Of a stretch of 64,000 nt of DNA, positions 7,105-16,316 are shown one piece after another (position 1 is the first letter of the stretch; each line of letters begins with the position of its first letter). Source of the stretch: Parabacteroides sp900760525 (lineage in GTDB: Bacteria; Bacteroidota; Bacteroidia; Bacteroidales; Tannerellaceae); assembly GCF_049860805.1 (NCBI RefSeq), contig NZ_CP187555.1:2108001-2172000 (forward strand), given 5' to 3'. Under the pieces are notes generated by a model, which ran no database searches, was not told where the DNA came from, and worked only from the letters and a program-made list of their open reading frames with translations. The position numbers and the translations under genes were made by a program.

Positions 7105-9225
7105 TTAATTACTTGTCATACGCTTGATAATGCTATAAGCATTGATGATGCCCAATTCTCCGGCTTTGCTCAGATCAGCAATGCCCCGATTGGCGTCTCC
7201 TTGCGAAAGGCGTGCCAATCCCCGGTTGAAATAGGCCTCGGCAAATTCCGGATCACGCTGGATCGCCTCGCTGTAATCCTGGATGGCAGCCCGGAAGTCA
7301 CGTTGAGCACAACGCAGGTTTCCACGATTGAAATAGGCATACACAAAACCCGGATTCAACTTGATTACCATATCATAATCCCGCGTAATCATCTCATGCT
7401 CGTAAGCTCGCTTATTATCTTTCAGGGATGCAGAAGTCGGATCGGATGTCACCGGTGTACGAGTAACAGTCGGATTCTTTCCCATTTTCAGGTTCATACT
7501 CATGGCAGAAAAATCATCCTGGGCGCTAGCTGCCTGCGACATATTATAGTCAAGCTGTTTATAGCGAACGACAGCCCGGTTGAAATAAGCCATGGCAAAA
7601 TCCGGATCCAGTTCGATCACCTTCGTATAATCTTTAAGCGCTTCGGCAAAGTCCTGTACAAGCATAAAATCCAGAGCACGTCCGAAATAGGCATCCGCAT
7701 CTTTCGGATTCTTTGCTATCCGGGCCGAGAAATTATCGATGGATGCGAAATGTACGGCAACCTGATCTTCCGTAAGGGCAGCTTCCTCATTTGTGATACG
7801 CAATTTACGTTCCAATACCAAGCGGGCATTATAGGCTTCCACCATCTTGTCATAATAAACCAGTTTCTTTACCGGATCTACTTTTTCGTAATAGGTCAGG
7901 ACAAACATCGGTTCCAGGTCCACACGCACATTGCGATCCTGTACGCGTCCACGAATTTCGCTATTATACTTCGTCTTGCGCACCTCTTCTTCATCATATA
8001 CGACAAGGCGGTTGAACTTATCGATATTTTTATCCGACTGTTCACGTGTATTTTCATCCTTTGATGCCGGGTCGGCCGATTGCGCTCCGGCATTGTTACC
8101 ATTCTTGGAAGCGACATTCCCCGAAGCGTTTCCGTTCTTCTTCTGCTGCTCCATATTATAGGCAGTCCAATAATCGCGGTCGGCTCCCACCTCGTCATGC
8201 ATTTTCCGCTTCACTTCCGCACGGCTATAATAGCCGGCGACAAAGTTCGGATATTGTTGCAACACGACATCGAAATCACGTACAGCCCCCTGATAGTCTC
8301 CGGTCTCATAATTCAACAACGCACGGTTGTAATAAGCCATATAGTTATCCGGTTCGATCTCGATCACAACGTCGAAATCTTCGATAGCCCGGTTGTTATC
8401 CCCGATCTGAGCCCGAAGCAATCCTCGGTTGAAGCGGGCAATCAGGTTGTGGCTGTCCATGCTGACCACCTGATCATAATCAGCCATGGCACCACGCAAG
8501 TCTTTCAGCTGGTAACGGACCAGACCTCTGTTGATGTAATACCCACTCTCACGGGTATTCAGGCGAATGGCCTCGTTCAAATCGGCAAGCGCATCTTTCA
8601 AATTGTTCATCTGATAAAGCAAAATCGCCCGATTTCCATAAGCAGGTGCATAATAAGGATCCATACTGATCGCCTTGTCGTAGTCTGCAAGCGCTTTGAC
8701 CGTATCTCCTTTCTCGGTGTACATCGCACCACGCGTCAAATAGTTCATGGAATATTTGGGATGAGCCGCCATCAGTTCATCAAAGACCTTTTCAGCTTCC
8801 TTAAAATCTTTCTTCTGGATATTGGCAACCGCCATATTCACCAGCATCTGGCGATCTTCCGCCTTAAACTCCAACCCTTTTCTGTAGTCTTCTATTGCTT
8901 CGCTAAATTTCTCCTGACTCTGACGGGCAATACCTCGAGCGTAGTACGCCTGTACCAGAAAAGGATTCCGCTCAAGACAAAGCGTGCAATCTTCTTCAGC
9001 ACCTTTATAATCGTCCAGATTGATTTTCGCCACTGCACGGTAGAAATACGGTTCAGCCAACCAGGGTTTCGATTTGATTACCTGATTGAAATATTGTATC
9101 GAAAGAACATAGTCCTCAAAATACAAAGCGTTGCGTCCAATAGTCAGCACACGGTCGGTATTGATTTGTGCAAACATGGCTAATGAACACAACTGGAATA
9201 TAAATAAAAGAATCGCTTTCTTCAT
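7105..9225 (-). CDS. Exported tetratricopeptide-repeat protein
   Basis: A 706-residue protein with an N-terminal signal peptide (KKAILLFIFQLCSLAMFAQ) and roughly a dozen TPR units. Blocks of the form AYYNRALLNYETGDYQGAVRDF, AYFNRAVVRYKQLDY and AEAYFNRGLARLSQG make an N-terminal array (about 30-360) and a C-terminal array (about 495-690). Between them is a charged, low-complexity Asn/Lys/Asp-rich linker and a short non-TPR segment (VRVDLEPMFVLTYYEKVDP). TPR arrays bind peptides or partner proteins; no enzymatic domain is visible. Likely periplasmic. A -7-like box TACTTTTG is at 9258-9265 upstream. Specific function unknown. Confidence 0.88.
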   Translation of the reverse strand: MKKAILLFIFQLCSLAMFAQINTDRVLTIGRNALYFEDYVLSIQYFNQVIKSKPWLAEPYFYRAVAKINLDDYKGAEEDCTLCLERNPFLVQAYYARGIARQSQEKFSEAIEDYRKGLEFKAEDRQMLVNMAVANIQKKDFKEAEKVFDELMAAHPKYSMNYLTRGAMYTEKGDTVKALADYDKAISMDPYYAPAYGNRAILLYQMNNLKDALADLNEAIRLNTRESGYYINRGLVRYQLKDLRGAMADYDQVVSMDSHNLIARFNRGLLRAQIGDNNRAIEDFDVVIEIEPDNYMAYYNRALLNYETGDYQGAVRDFDVVLQQYPNFVAGYYSRAEVKRKMHDEVGADRDYWTAYNMEQQKKNGNASGNVASKNGNNAGAQSADPASKDENTREQSDKNIDKFNRLVVYDEEEVRKTKYNSEIRGRVQDRNVRVDLEPMFVLTYYEKVDPVKKLVYYDKMVEAYNARLVLERKLRITNEEAALTEDQVAVHFASIDNFSARIAKNPKDADAYFGRALDFMLVQDFAEALKDYTKVIELDPDFAMAYFNRAVVRYKQLDYNMSQAASAQDDFSAMSMNLKMGKNPTVTRTPVTSDPTSASLKDNKRAYEHEMITRDYDMVIKLNPGFVYAYFNRGNLRCAQRDFRAAIQDYSEAIQRDPEFAEAYFNRGLARLSQGDANRGIADLSKAGELGIINAYSIIKRMTSN

Positions 9226-9300
9226 CTATTATAAAAATATTCAACATTGATCGGTCGCAAAAGTAAGTAAATAATCTTAGCCGTTAAAACCAAACTATAA

Positions 9301-9341
9301 AAAAAGCTTTCACAGACTGCAAAACAGTGTGAAAGCTTTCT
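9301..9341 (-). terminator. Terminator of the carboxyltransferase/biotin carrier operon
   Basis: Minus strand: AAAGCTTTCACA and TGTGAAAGCTTT arms around a short CTGTTTTGCAG loop, then a run of seven T. It lies 20-60 nt after the biotin carrier stop. Confidence 0.8.
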
Positions 9342-9362
9342 ATATTTACTTGCTTCAGTAAT

Positions 9363-9695
9363 TTACTTCGGCTGAATCTTAACCATCAAATGGTCCTTAG
9401 GGATCTTATCACCTTCCTTTACACCCAGCTCGACAATCGTACCGGCTACGGGAGCAACCACCCGGTTGAACATCTTCATCGCCTGGTGGATCATAAGCAA
9501 CTGGCCGGCTTCGACTTCCTGTCCTTGCTGTACTTCCACTTTAACGATCGTTCCGGGAAGATGAGAAATCACATCACCGACAAAGGGTTTATGCCACATT
9601 TTACGGTTCTTATATTTTGCAGTCAGCAGCGTCTTATATTTACGGGCCGTCACTACAAAATCCACATATTCGTTCTCTTTCTCTTTCTTTTCCAT
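9363..9695 (-). CDS. Biotin carboxyl carrier subunit of an acyl-CoA carboxylase/decarboxylase
   Basis: A 110-residue protein. Residues about 38-110 form a biotinyl domain with the biotinylation motif QAMKM, Lys74 being the expected acceptor. The N-terminal 35 residues are Lys/Glu-rich and unlike the long Ala/Pro linkers of many BCCPs. It is 24 nt downstream of the carboxyltransferase gene and closes the unit before a terminator. The carrier shuttles CO2 between a biotin-dependent partner and the carboxyltransferase. No biotin carboxylase or membrane decarboxylase subunit is in the window, so the full complex must draw on genes elsewhere. Confidence 0.85.
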   Translation of the reverse strand: MEKKEKENEYVDFVVTARKYKTLLTAKYKNRKMWHKPFVGDVISHLPGTIVKVEVQQGQEVEAGQLLMIHQAMKMFNRVVAPVAGTIVELGVKEGDKIPKDHLMVKIQPK

Positions 9696-9719
9696 ATTTA
9701 AAAGTTTTTACAGCGTTAA

Positions 9720-11267
9720 TTAGAACGGAGGCAATCCGTGCTTCTTAGCCGGTCTGTATTCCTCTTTCAATACAGAAAGTTTAAGTGCGTGAAGCAACAA
9801 TGAACGGGTTTCTTTCGGCTCGATAACTGAATCGATAAATCCTTTGGACGCAGCCACGTAAGGATTTGCAAACTTTTCGATATATTCTTTGACTTTTTCC
9901 TGTCGCATTGCGTTCTGGTCTTCAGCTTCCATGATTTCCTTACGGAAGATTATGTTGGCTGCACCTTCCGGACCCATCACCGCAATTTCGGCACTCGGCC
10001 AAGCAAACATAAAGTCTGCACCTAAGTGGCGTGAATTCATGGCAATGTAACCACCACCGTAAGCCTTACGCAGGATAACCGTGATCTTGGGAACAGTCGC
10101 TTCGGAATAAGCATACAGTACTTTTGCACCGTGACGGATCACACCTGCATGTTCCTGGTCTACACCCGGCAGATAACCCGGCATATCTTCCAGTGTGATA
10201 ATAGGAATATTGAAAGAATCGCAGAAACGGATAAAACGTGCAGCTTTATCAGCACTGTCGCAATCCAGAACACCTGCCAATACCATCGGTTGGTTGGCTA
10301 CGAAACCGACAGTTTCACCGCCCATGCGGCCGAAACCGATCACAATGTTGGCTGCCCACAACTCCTGTACTTCCAGGAAGTCGGAATCGTCTACAATACA
10401 TTTGATAACGTTACGTACGTCATACGGCTGTTTCGGATCTGCCGGAACCACATCTTCAATGTTCATCACCGCAGCCGGTTCCTTCGGCTCTGCCACTTTC
10501 GCACGTTCCTGGTTATTCCAAGGAATAAAACTTACCAAACGTTTAACCTGTTCGAAACATTCCTGCTCGCTCTGTGCATAAAAATGGGCGTTACCGGTCG
10601 TTTCTGCATGAACGCGGGCACCACCCAAGTCTTCCATCGAAATATCTTCGCCCAATACGGTCTTAATCACATTCGGACCTGTAATAAACATCTTGGAGAT
10701 ATTTTCAACAACAAACACGAAGTCCGTTAAAGCCGGCGAATACACGGCACCACCGGCGCAGGGTCCCAGAATCAAAGAAATCTGAGGAATAACACCGGAA
10801 GCGATAGTATTGCGATAAAATATTTCACCATAACCCGCCAATGCACCTACACCTTCCTGAATACGCGCACCACCCGAGTCGTTGATACCTATAATCGGAC
10901 ATTTCATTTTCAGAGCATGATCCATGATCTTCGTGATCTTACGTGCATGCTGCAAGCCCAACGAACCACCGGCAACCGTAAAGTCTTGTGCATAGATACA
11001 AACCGGAGCGCCGAAGATCGTACCTGTACCTGTAACAACACCATCACCTGGTAAATCCTTCTTCTCCATTCCGAAATCACGACCGTCGTGCTTCACGAAC
11101 AGGTCATATTCGTGGAAAGAATTCTTGTCCAACAAGGATAGAATACGATCACGGGCAGTCAATTTACCCATCGCGATCTGCTTTTCGATAGCAGCTTCGC
11201 CGCCACCCATCTCAACGACGGCTTTCTTTTCCCTGAGGGCCTGAATGTTTTTACTTAAATCTGTCAT
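9720..11267 (-). CDS. Acyl-CoA carboxyltransferase subunit (propionyl-CoA carboxylase beta / methylmalonyl-CoA decarboxylase alpha type)
   Basis: A 515-residue two-crotonase-fold carboxyltransferase of normal length. The N-half holds GGSLGLQHARKI, NDSGGARIQEG and GPCAGGAVYSP; the C-half has GYLPGVDQEHAGVIRHGAKVLYAY and GGGYIAMNSRHLGAD. This family moves a carboxyl group between biotin and propionyl- or acetyl-CoA. In Bacteroidales the same subunit commonly works in methylmalonyl-CoA decarboxylase for propionate formation. Sequence alone does not settle substrate or direction. It pairs with the biotin carrier directly downstream and follows def and ruvX with short gaps, so they may share a transcript. 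Confidence 0.88.
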   Translation of the reverse strand: MTDLSKNIQALREKKAVVEMGGGEAAIEKQIAMGKLTARDRILSLLDKNSFHEYDLFVKHDGRDFGMEKKDLPGDGVVTGTGTIFGAPVCIYAQDFTVAGGSLGLQHARKITKIMDHALKMKCPIIGINDSGGARIQEGVGALAGYGEIFYRNTIASGVIPQISLILGPCAGGAVYSPALTDFVFVVENISKMFITGPNVIKTVLGEDISMEDLGGARVHAETTGNAHFYAQSEQECFEQVKRLVSFIPWNNQERAKVAEPKEPAAVMNIEDVVPADPKQPYDVRNVIKCIVDDSDFLEVQELWAANIVIGFGRMGGETVGFVANQPMVLAGVLDCDSADKAARFIRFCDSFNIPIITLEDMPGYLPGVDQEHAGVIRHGAKVLYAYSEATVPKITVILRKAYGGGYIAMNSRHLGADFMFAWPSAEIAVMGPEGAANIIFRKEIMEAEDQNAMRQEKVKEYIEKFANPYVAASKGFIDSVIEPKETRSLLLHALKLSVLKEEYRPAKKHGLPPF

Positions 11268-11291
11268 ACTGATTAGTTAATAGAGTTCTTA

Positions 11292-11849
11292 TTACTTACC
11301 AACCGCTTTTGCTTTATAGGAGCAACGGGCTGTACCTTTAATAATACTATTTAGTTTGCTTTTGTTCAACTGGCGGCGGATTCCTGAAATATTGTCTATG
11401 AATACATGGCCTTCCAAGTGTTCACACTCATGTTGCACGACACGGGCAGCAAAACCTTCCACCGTTTCTTCATGTTCTTTCAGCTCTTCATCCAGATATT
11501 TCACACGCACTCTCGCCGAACGGGATACTTTCTCATGCACACCCGGCAAGCTCAGGCAACCTTCTTCCATCGAAACCTCTTCTTCGCTTTTTTCGAGGAA
11601 GACAGGATTGATCATTGCACGCTTAAAGCCTTTGCATTCAGGAAAATCATCTCCCATCACATCGGCATCGATCACCAGAAGACGCAATGACAAACCGACC
11701 TGCGGAGCAGCCAACCCCACGCCATCAGCATTGTACATCGTCTCAAACATATTGGCTACCAATTGTTTCAGATCCGGATAGTCCATCGGAACTTCTTCAG
11801 CCTCTTTTCTTAACACAGGCTGTCCATATAAATATACTGGTAAAATCAT
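11292..11849 (-). CDS. def: Peptide deformylase
   Basis: A 185-residue metalloprotease with all three family motifs: GVGLAAPQVG, EEGCLSLPG and HECEHLEG. The Cys of motif 2 and the two His of motif 3 bind the active-site metal, and the Glu is catalytic. It removes the formyl group from the starting Met of new proteins. The start MILPVYLYGQPVLR is the usual N-terminus for Bacteroidetes enzymes. It lies 5 nt downstream of ruvX. Length is typical. Confidence 0.96.
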   Translation of the reverse strand: MILPVYLYGQPVLRKEAEEVPMDYPDLKQLVANMFETMYNADGVGLAAPQVGLSLRLLVIDADVMGDDFPECKGFKRAMINPVFLEKSEEEVSMEEGCLSLPGVHEKVSRSARVRVKYLDEELKEHEETVEGFAARVVQHECEHLEGHVFIDNISGIRRQLNKSKLNSIIKGTARCSYKAKAVGK

Positions 11850-11854
11850 AACTT

Positions 11855-12277
11855 TTATAACTGATATTTCTTATTTTCCAAATATGATTGCAAGATAATA
11901 ACGGCACTGATTTCGTCCACCAATCCTTTATCCTGCCTTTTCTTTTTCTTCAATCCTCCGTCCAGCATTGCCTTATGTGCCAAAACAGAAGTAAATCGTT
12001 CGTCGTAGTATTCTACCGGAATGTTCGGAAGGGTCCGTTTCAGATGTGTCACAAAAGCTTCCACATACTTCATGTTTTCTGAAGGTTCGTTGTTCATCTG
12101 TTTCGGAAGCCCGACTACAAACCGCTCAACAGGTTCATGCGAAACATAATCAGCCAGATATTTTGTCAGTTCACCGCTCGGCACGGTTGTCAGTCCGTTT
12201 GCAATCATTTGCAAGGTATCTGTAACCGCCAGTCCGGTACGTTTCCGGCCATAATCAATTGCTATAATCCTTCCCAT
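11855..12277 (-). CDS. ruvX: Putative pre-16S rRNA nuclease / Holliday junction resolvase RuvX (YqgF)
   Basis: About 140 residues with an RNase H-like fold: IAIDYGRKRTGLAVTD near the N-terminus, VVGLPKQMNNEPSE in the middle and YDERFTS towards the end. The family processes the 5' end of 16S rRNA and has been linked to Holliday junction resolution. A longer frame to 12310 exists, but the family begins at MGRIIAIDYG. A -7 promoter box (TATCTTTG, 12284-12291) lies inside the extra part, so I chose the ATG at 12277. That makes the message almost leaderless. It is co-directional with def. Confidence 0.92.
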   Translation of the reverse strand: MGRIIAIDYGRKRTGLAVTDTLQMIANGLTTVPSGELTKYLADYVSHEPVERFVVGLPKQMNNEPSENMKYVEAFVTHLKRTLPNIPVEYYDERFTSVLAHKAMLDGGLKKKKRQDKGLVDEISAVIILQSYLENKKYQL

Positions 12278-12283
12278 CGGGCA

Positions 12284-12291
12284 CAAAGATA
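12284..12291 (-). promoter_or_regulatory. -7 promoter box directly upstream of ruvX
   Basis: TATCTTTG matches TAnnTTTG and ends about 7 nt before the chosen ATG, implying a leader of only a few nucleotides. No TTTG at the proper -33 distance is seen. Confidence 0.5.
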
Positions 12292-12345
12292 ACATAAATT
12301 CAGTTCCCAATTACACATATATACAAAAAGTGTGCAATTTAATAC

Positions 12346-13743
12346 TTAGTAAGCGTTCTTTTCTCCCTTGAACATATTGAGAACCGTTACTACTATAATC
12401 TTAAGATCCAAGAAAAAAGACCAGTTTTCGATATACCATACATCTCGTTTCACCCGGCCTTCCATTTGTTCCAGTGTTTTCGTTTCTCCCCTGTATCCGG
12501 TTACCTGCGCCCAACCCGTCACGCCCGGTTTAACCAAATGACGCACCATATATTTGTCGATCAGCGCAGAGTATTGCTCGGTATGTTTGAGCATGTGGGG
12601 GCGCGGTCCAACAACCGACATTTCGCCTCTCAATACATTAATAAACTGGGGGAACTCATCCAGATTCGTACGGCGAAGAAAATCTCCGACTTTCGTCTTA
12701 CGCGGGTCGTTCTTTACAGCCTGCAAAGAATCCGCCTGCGAATTTACTTTCATCGTACGGAACTTATAACATCTGAAATCCTGCCCGTACAATCCCGTTC
12801 TTTTTTGCTTGAACAGGACCGGCCCGGGAGAGCTAAGCTTGATCATAATACCGACCACTACATACAAAACCGGGAATATTGTCACCAAAATTATAGTAGA
12901 AAACAGAATATCGAACGAACGTTTCAACGCCCGGTTGTAAGCTGCCTGCAAAGGTTCGCGGCGAACAGTCATCAAAGGGATGGACTCCAACACCTCCATT
13001 ACGAGACTCTTCTTCAGGTTTCGATAGAATTCCGGAACGATATAGAAGCGGATCATGTGCTTCTCCGCAAAATTCAGTAAACGTACGATCTTCTCATCAT
13101 TCGTACCCGGCAAAGTACAATAGATCTCATCCACATCATTTGCCAGCACAAAGCTCTCCACCTCATGCGTCATTCCCAAATAATTCGGCAGGACAGATTT
13201 CAAAGACAAATTATCATCAAAAAAGCCCAGGATATTGAAGCCATACGACAAATCGTCTTTCATAACCTTATACAATTCCATTCCGTTCTTTCCGGCCCCG
13301 ACAATCACGATCTTCTTAAAATTGTACCCTTTCCGGCGGTACATTTTCAAAGTCACACGGACAATAACGCGCCACAATGAAAATATAACGACCGTAACGA
13401 CATAATAAATCAGCAAGAAAGTTGCCAACACATCTCCGACATTCAGGAATATCAGGCAAGTGGCAAACAGGAAAGTCATAATCGTAACCAAAAGGAACGC
13501 CCTTTGCACAATCTTGTCAATAAAGACAATGGACATATGCAACTGTAAAGGGACAAAATAAAGAGAGAAGAAATAGCAGAAATTCAACAATAGCACCACC
13601 TCGCGCAAACTTCCGGCGATAGCAGATGTATATAAATTATTCAATCCATAGTAGACAATAAAGAAAAGAAGATTCAGTACAATCAGATCTCCAACGCCTA
13701 TTAACCATTGAATAAGGTAACCATGTTTTTTATTTAACTCCAT
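12346..13743 (-). CDS. Undecaprenyl-phosphate glucose phosphotransferase-type polyprenyl sugar-phosphate transferase
   Basis: A 465-residue protein of the WcaJ/PNPT type. Four to five membrane segments occupy about 10-130, a CoA-binding-3-like nucleotide domain follows (KKIVIVGAGKNGMELY), then another membrane segment (about 280-305) and the bacterial sugar transferase domain (KRTGLYGQDFRCYKFRTM; RRTNLDEFPQFINVLRGEMSVVGPRP). It starts glycan assembly by moving a sugar-1-phosphate onto undecaprenyl phosphate at the inner membrane. Glucose is the family default; the true sugar is not decided by sequence. It lies near gmd, fcl and rfbA but behind the ompA terminator, so is probably a separate unit. 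Confidence 0.92.
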   Translation of the reverse strand: MELNKKHGYLIQWLIGVGDLIVLNLLFFIVYYGLNNLYTSAIAGSLREVVLLLNFCYFFSLYFVPLQLHMSIVFIDKIVQRAFLLVTIMTFLFATCLIFLNVGDVLATFLLIYYVVTVVIFSLWRVIVRVTLKMYRRKGYNFKKIVIVGAGKNGMELYKVMKDDLSYGFNILGFFDDNLSLKSVLPNYLGMTHEVESFVLANDVDEIYCTLPGTNDEKIVRLLNFAEKHMIRFYIVPEFYRNLKKSLVMEVLESIPLMTVRREPLQAAYNRALKRSFDILFSTIILVTIFPVLYVVVGIMIKLSSPGPVLFKQKRTGLYGQDFRCYKFRTMKVNSQADSLQAVKNDPRKTKVGDFLRRTNLDEFPQFINVLRGEMSVVGPRPHMLKHTEQYSALIDKYMVRHLVKPGVTGWAQVTGYRGETKTLEQMEGRVKRDVWYIENWSFFLDLKIIVVTVLNMFKGEKNAY

Positions 13744-13789
13744 AACTACGCGCTAAAATCATGCAAAAATAAGCATTATTTCCGAGCAA

Positions 13790-13822
13790 AAAAAAGGCTG
13801 CACACGATTATGTGCAGCCTTT
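13790..13822 (-). terminator. Terminator of the OmpA-family gene
   Basis: Minus strand: AAAGGCTGCACA and TGTGCAGCCTTT arms around a 6-nt loop, followed by an eight-T run. Strong rho-independent terminator. Confidence 0.88.
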
Positions 13823-13843
13823 CGGGATATAATCAAAAATTAA

Positions 13844-15004
13844 TTAATCATTTGCAGTCATGATAACAACACGGTTCCAGTTGTTTTCACTGTACGGTTG
13901 AACGTCAGAGCCCTTCCATTCGATTGTAATCTGGTTAGAAGAGATACCGTATTTATCGATCAATTCTTTAGCAACAGCTCTTGCACGTTTTTCAGAAAGC
14001 TGCATATTGTAAGAACCTGTACCTGTTTTCTTATCAGCATAACCGATAACTTTGATAGGCACATTCGTATCTTTCATAAACTGTGCAGTATTAAAGATGC
14101 TAACCTGCTGGTTCTTGTCGATCTTAGCGCTATTGATACGGAAGTATACCACATTGTCTACATAGTTGTTAACAACGTTAGTTACGACTTCTTCACATTC
14201 AGGACAAGAAACCGGACGTTTGCTCAATTCGTCGTTTTCAGCACGCAAAGCATTGATCTGGCCGTTCAGGTCGTTCAGCAAAGCGTAATCCATCGGTTCC
14301 AATACTTCGAAATCAGTTTTACCCAGTTTGAAAGTCAAACCTGCGCTCAACTGTCCGATACCGTCAGTCAGGTGATACATAGAAACGCGGTTAAACTGTT
14401 CGTTCAGCAATGAACCCTGAACTTCAACGTTCAAATCTACACGTTTGCTCAAACGGAATGCAGTCAGGATACCGAAGTTAACCGTCGGAGATTCTGTTCT
14501 TGCAATGCTTCTGTTTTCTTCAGAGTTTTTGAAACGCTGTGCGTAACCAAGACCGACCCACGGAATCAAACGGAACACTTTCTTTTCGTTATAAGGAGCC
14601 CAGAAATTAGTTACATCCCACAACAAATCAGCATGAGCAGCTGCATATTTATTGTGCTGCATAAAAGTAGCACCGGTGTTTTCAAAACCATGTAACACAC
14701 CACCATTCAACTGTAAACGCAGAGCCAAATACGGATTGAACCATTTACCAACAGAGAACTGAGGAGCGAAATTCAAGCGATTTTTGAAATCGGCTTCACT
14801 GTTCTGGTCACCAAATAAAACACTTGCGCCACCTGCAATAGAGATAAACCAGTTGTCGCCAGCTTTGTTCTTTTTGAAGTTTGTTTTATAGCCCGCTTCA
14901 TTGCTAAACCCAACCTGCGGTTTAAATTCCTGTGCAGACACAGAGAAAACAAAACCTGATAACAAAGCTAAAAGTAATACTTTAGTCTTCATATTCATCA
15001 ACAT
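13844..15004 (-). CDS. OmpA-family outer membrane protein
   Basis: A 386-residue protein with a signal peptide (KVLLLALLSGFVFSVSAQE). An eight-strand-type beta-barrel region covers about 25-235 (repeating alternations such as VDLNVEVQGSLL). A short coiled stretch (LNDLNGQINALRAENDELSKR) is followed by a peptidoglycan-binding OmpA domain at about 285-386 (VIGYADKKTGTGSYNMQLSEKRARAVAKEL). It likely tethers the outer membrane to the cell wall and may be a major surface protein. Starts at 15004, 14998 or 14992 are all possible; all keep the signal peptide. It has its own perfect promoter and terminator. Confidence 0.93.
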   Translation of the reverse strand: MLMNMKTKVLLLALLSGFVFSVSAQEFKPQVGFSNEAGYKTNFKKNKAGDNWFISIAGGASVLFGDQNSEADFKNRLNFAPQFSVGKWFNPYLALRLQLNGGVLHGFENTGATFMQHNKYAAAHADLLWDVTNFWAPYNEKKVFRLIPWVGLGYAQRFKNSEENRSIARTESPTVNFGILTAFRLSKRVDLNVEVQGSLLNEQFNRVSMYHLTDGIGQLSAGLTFKLGKTDFEVLEPMDYALLNDLNGQINALRAENDELSKRPVSCPECEEVVTNVVNNYVDNVVYFRINSAKIDKNQQVSIFNTAQFMKDTNVPIKVIGYADKKTGTGSYNMQLSEKRARAVAKELIDKYGISSNQITIEWKGSDVQPYSENNWNRVVIMTAND

Positions 15005-15049
15005 TTTAATTAAACAATCAATTACCTATAATCATGCTCAAAGAGGTTG

Positions 15050-15080
15050 CAAAATTAACTCTTTTTCTAATTATAACAAA
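15050..15080 (-). promoter_or_regulatory. Promoter of the OmpA-family gene
   Basis: TTTG (15077-15080), 19-nt spacer, TAATTTTG (15050-15057), an exact Bacteroidetes consensus. Start expected near 15044, giving about a 40-nt leader. Confidence 0.8.
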
Positions 15081-15102
15081 TAAAAACAATAAAAGTTCGA
15101 CG

Positions 15103-16254
15103 CTACTCGAAATAATTCAATATTTCATAACCACCTTTTCTAAGATACGATTCTTTCTTCATCAACTTTATATCATTCAACATCATATCTTCAATTAAAG
15201 CGGCCAAATCGTACTTTGGCTCCCATCCCAAACGGGTACGGGCCTTTGTCGCGTCACCGATCAGCAGATCAACTTCAGTCGGACGGAAATACTGGGGATC
15301 GACACCAACGACCTCATCTCCAATCCGTTTCCTGAAATTATCGAGATAAGCCTCTCCGACTCTTTCAATAAACACTTTTTCGTCAATATAGTTTAAGACA
15401 GCTACCTCATTAACATTTTCACCTTTGAAAATAATTTCCACGCCAATCTCGGCGAACGCCATTTTCAAGAAATCGCGGATAGTTGTCGTGATACCCGTGG
15501 CAATAACATAGTCGGACGGTTCGTCCTGCTGGAGGATAGCATACATCGCACGGACATAGTCTTTTGCATGTCCCCAGTCACGTTTGGAAGAGAGATTTCC
15601 CATGTAAACCTTTTTCTGCATTCCCAAGGCAATACGTGAAACGGCCCGGGTCACCTTACGGGTTACGAACGTTTCCCCCCTCAAAGGAGATTCATGGTTG
15701 AACAAAATACCATTCGAGGCATGCATCTTATAAGCTTCACGATAGTTCACCGTTATCCAGTAACCATAAAGTTTGGCCACGGCATAAGGACTTCTCGGAT
15801 AGAATGGAGTCGTTTCCCTCTGTGGAACCTCCTGCACCAGGCCATAAAGTTCGGAAGTAGAAGCCTGGTAAATACGCGTCTTGGGAATCAGGTTCAGCAA
15901 ACGGACCGCTTCCAGAATACGCAAAACCCCCAGGCCATCGGCATTAGCCGTATACTCAGGAGTATCGAAACTTACCTTCACGTGGCTCATGGCTGCCAGA
16001 TTATAGATCTCATCCGGCTGTATCTCACCGATGATACGAGTCAGGTTCAAACTATCGGTCAGGTCACCATAATGCAGGATCAGATTACGGTTTTCCACAT
16101 GCGGGTCCTGATAAAGATGATCGATACGATCCGTATTGAACATGGACGACCGGCGTTTGATACCATGCACCACATATCCTTTCTTAATCAGATACTCAGC
16201 CAGGTAAGCACCGTCCTGTCCCGTTATTCCTGTTATTAAAGCAACTTTACTCAT
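15103..16254 (-). CDS. gmd: GDP-mannose 4,6-dehydratase
   Basis: A 383-residue short-chain dehydrogenase-type enzyme. The NAD(P) motif GITGQDGAYLAEYL is at the N-terminus, STSELYG carries the catalytic Ser/Thr and Glu, and YAVAKLYGYWI holds the Tyr-x-x-x-Lys pair. It makes GDP-4-keto-6-deoxymannose from GDP-mannose, the first step to GDP-L-fucose. It lies 62 nt after fcl, which does the next step. In Bacteroides this pair feeds fucosylation of capsules and glycoproteins (established); here that role is inferred. Confidence 0.96.
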   Translation of the reverse strand: MSKVALITGITGQDGAYLAEYLIKKGYVVHGIKRRSSMFNTDRIDHLYQDPHVENRNLILHYGDLTDSLNLTRIIGEIQPDEIYNLAAMSHVKVSFDTPEYTANADGLGVLRILEAVRLLNLIPKTRIYQASTSELYGLVQEVPQRETTPFYPRSPYAVAKLYGYWITVNYREAYKMHASNGILFNHESPLRGETFVTRKVTRAVSRIALGMQKKVYMGNLSSKRDWGHAKDYVRAMYAILQQDEPSDYVIATGITTTIRDFLKMAFAEIGVEIIFKGENVNEVAVLNYIDEKVFIERVGEAYLDNFRKRIGDEVVGVDPQYFRPTEVDLLIGDATKARTRLGWEPKYDLAALIEDMMLNDIKLMKKESYLRKGGYEILNYFE

Positions 16255-16316
16255 CGTTGTTAAATTAAGAATGAAATATCATTCATCGCTATTTTTTAAT
16301 TCTTACTTTTTAATTC

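Noticed and set aside
12278..12310. Longer RuvX N-terminus
   Set aside because: The extra 11 codons contain a -7 promoter box and do not match the family start.
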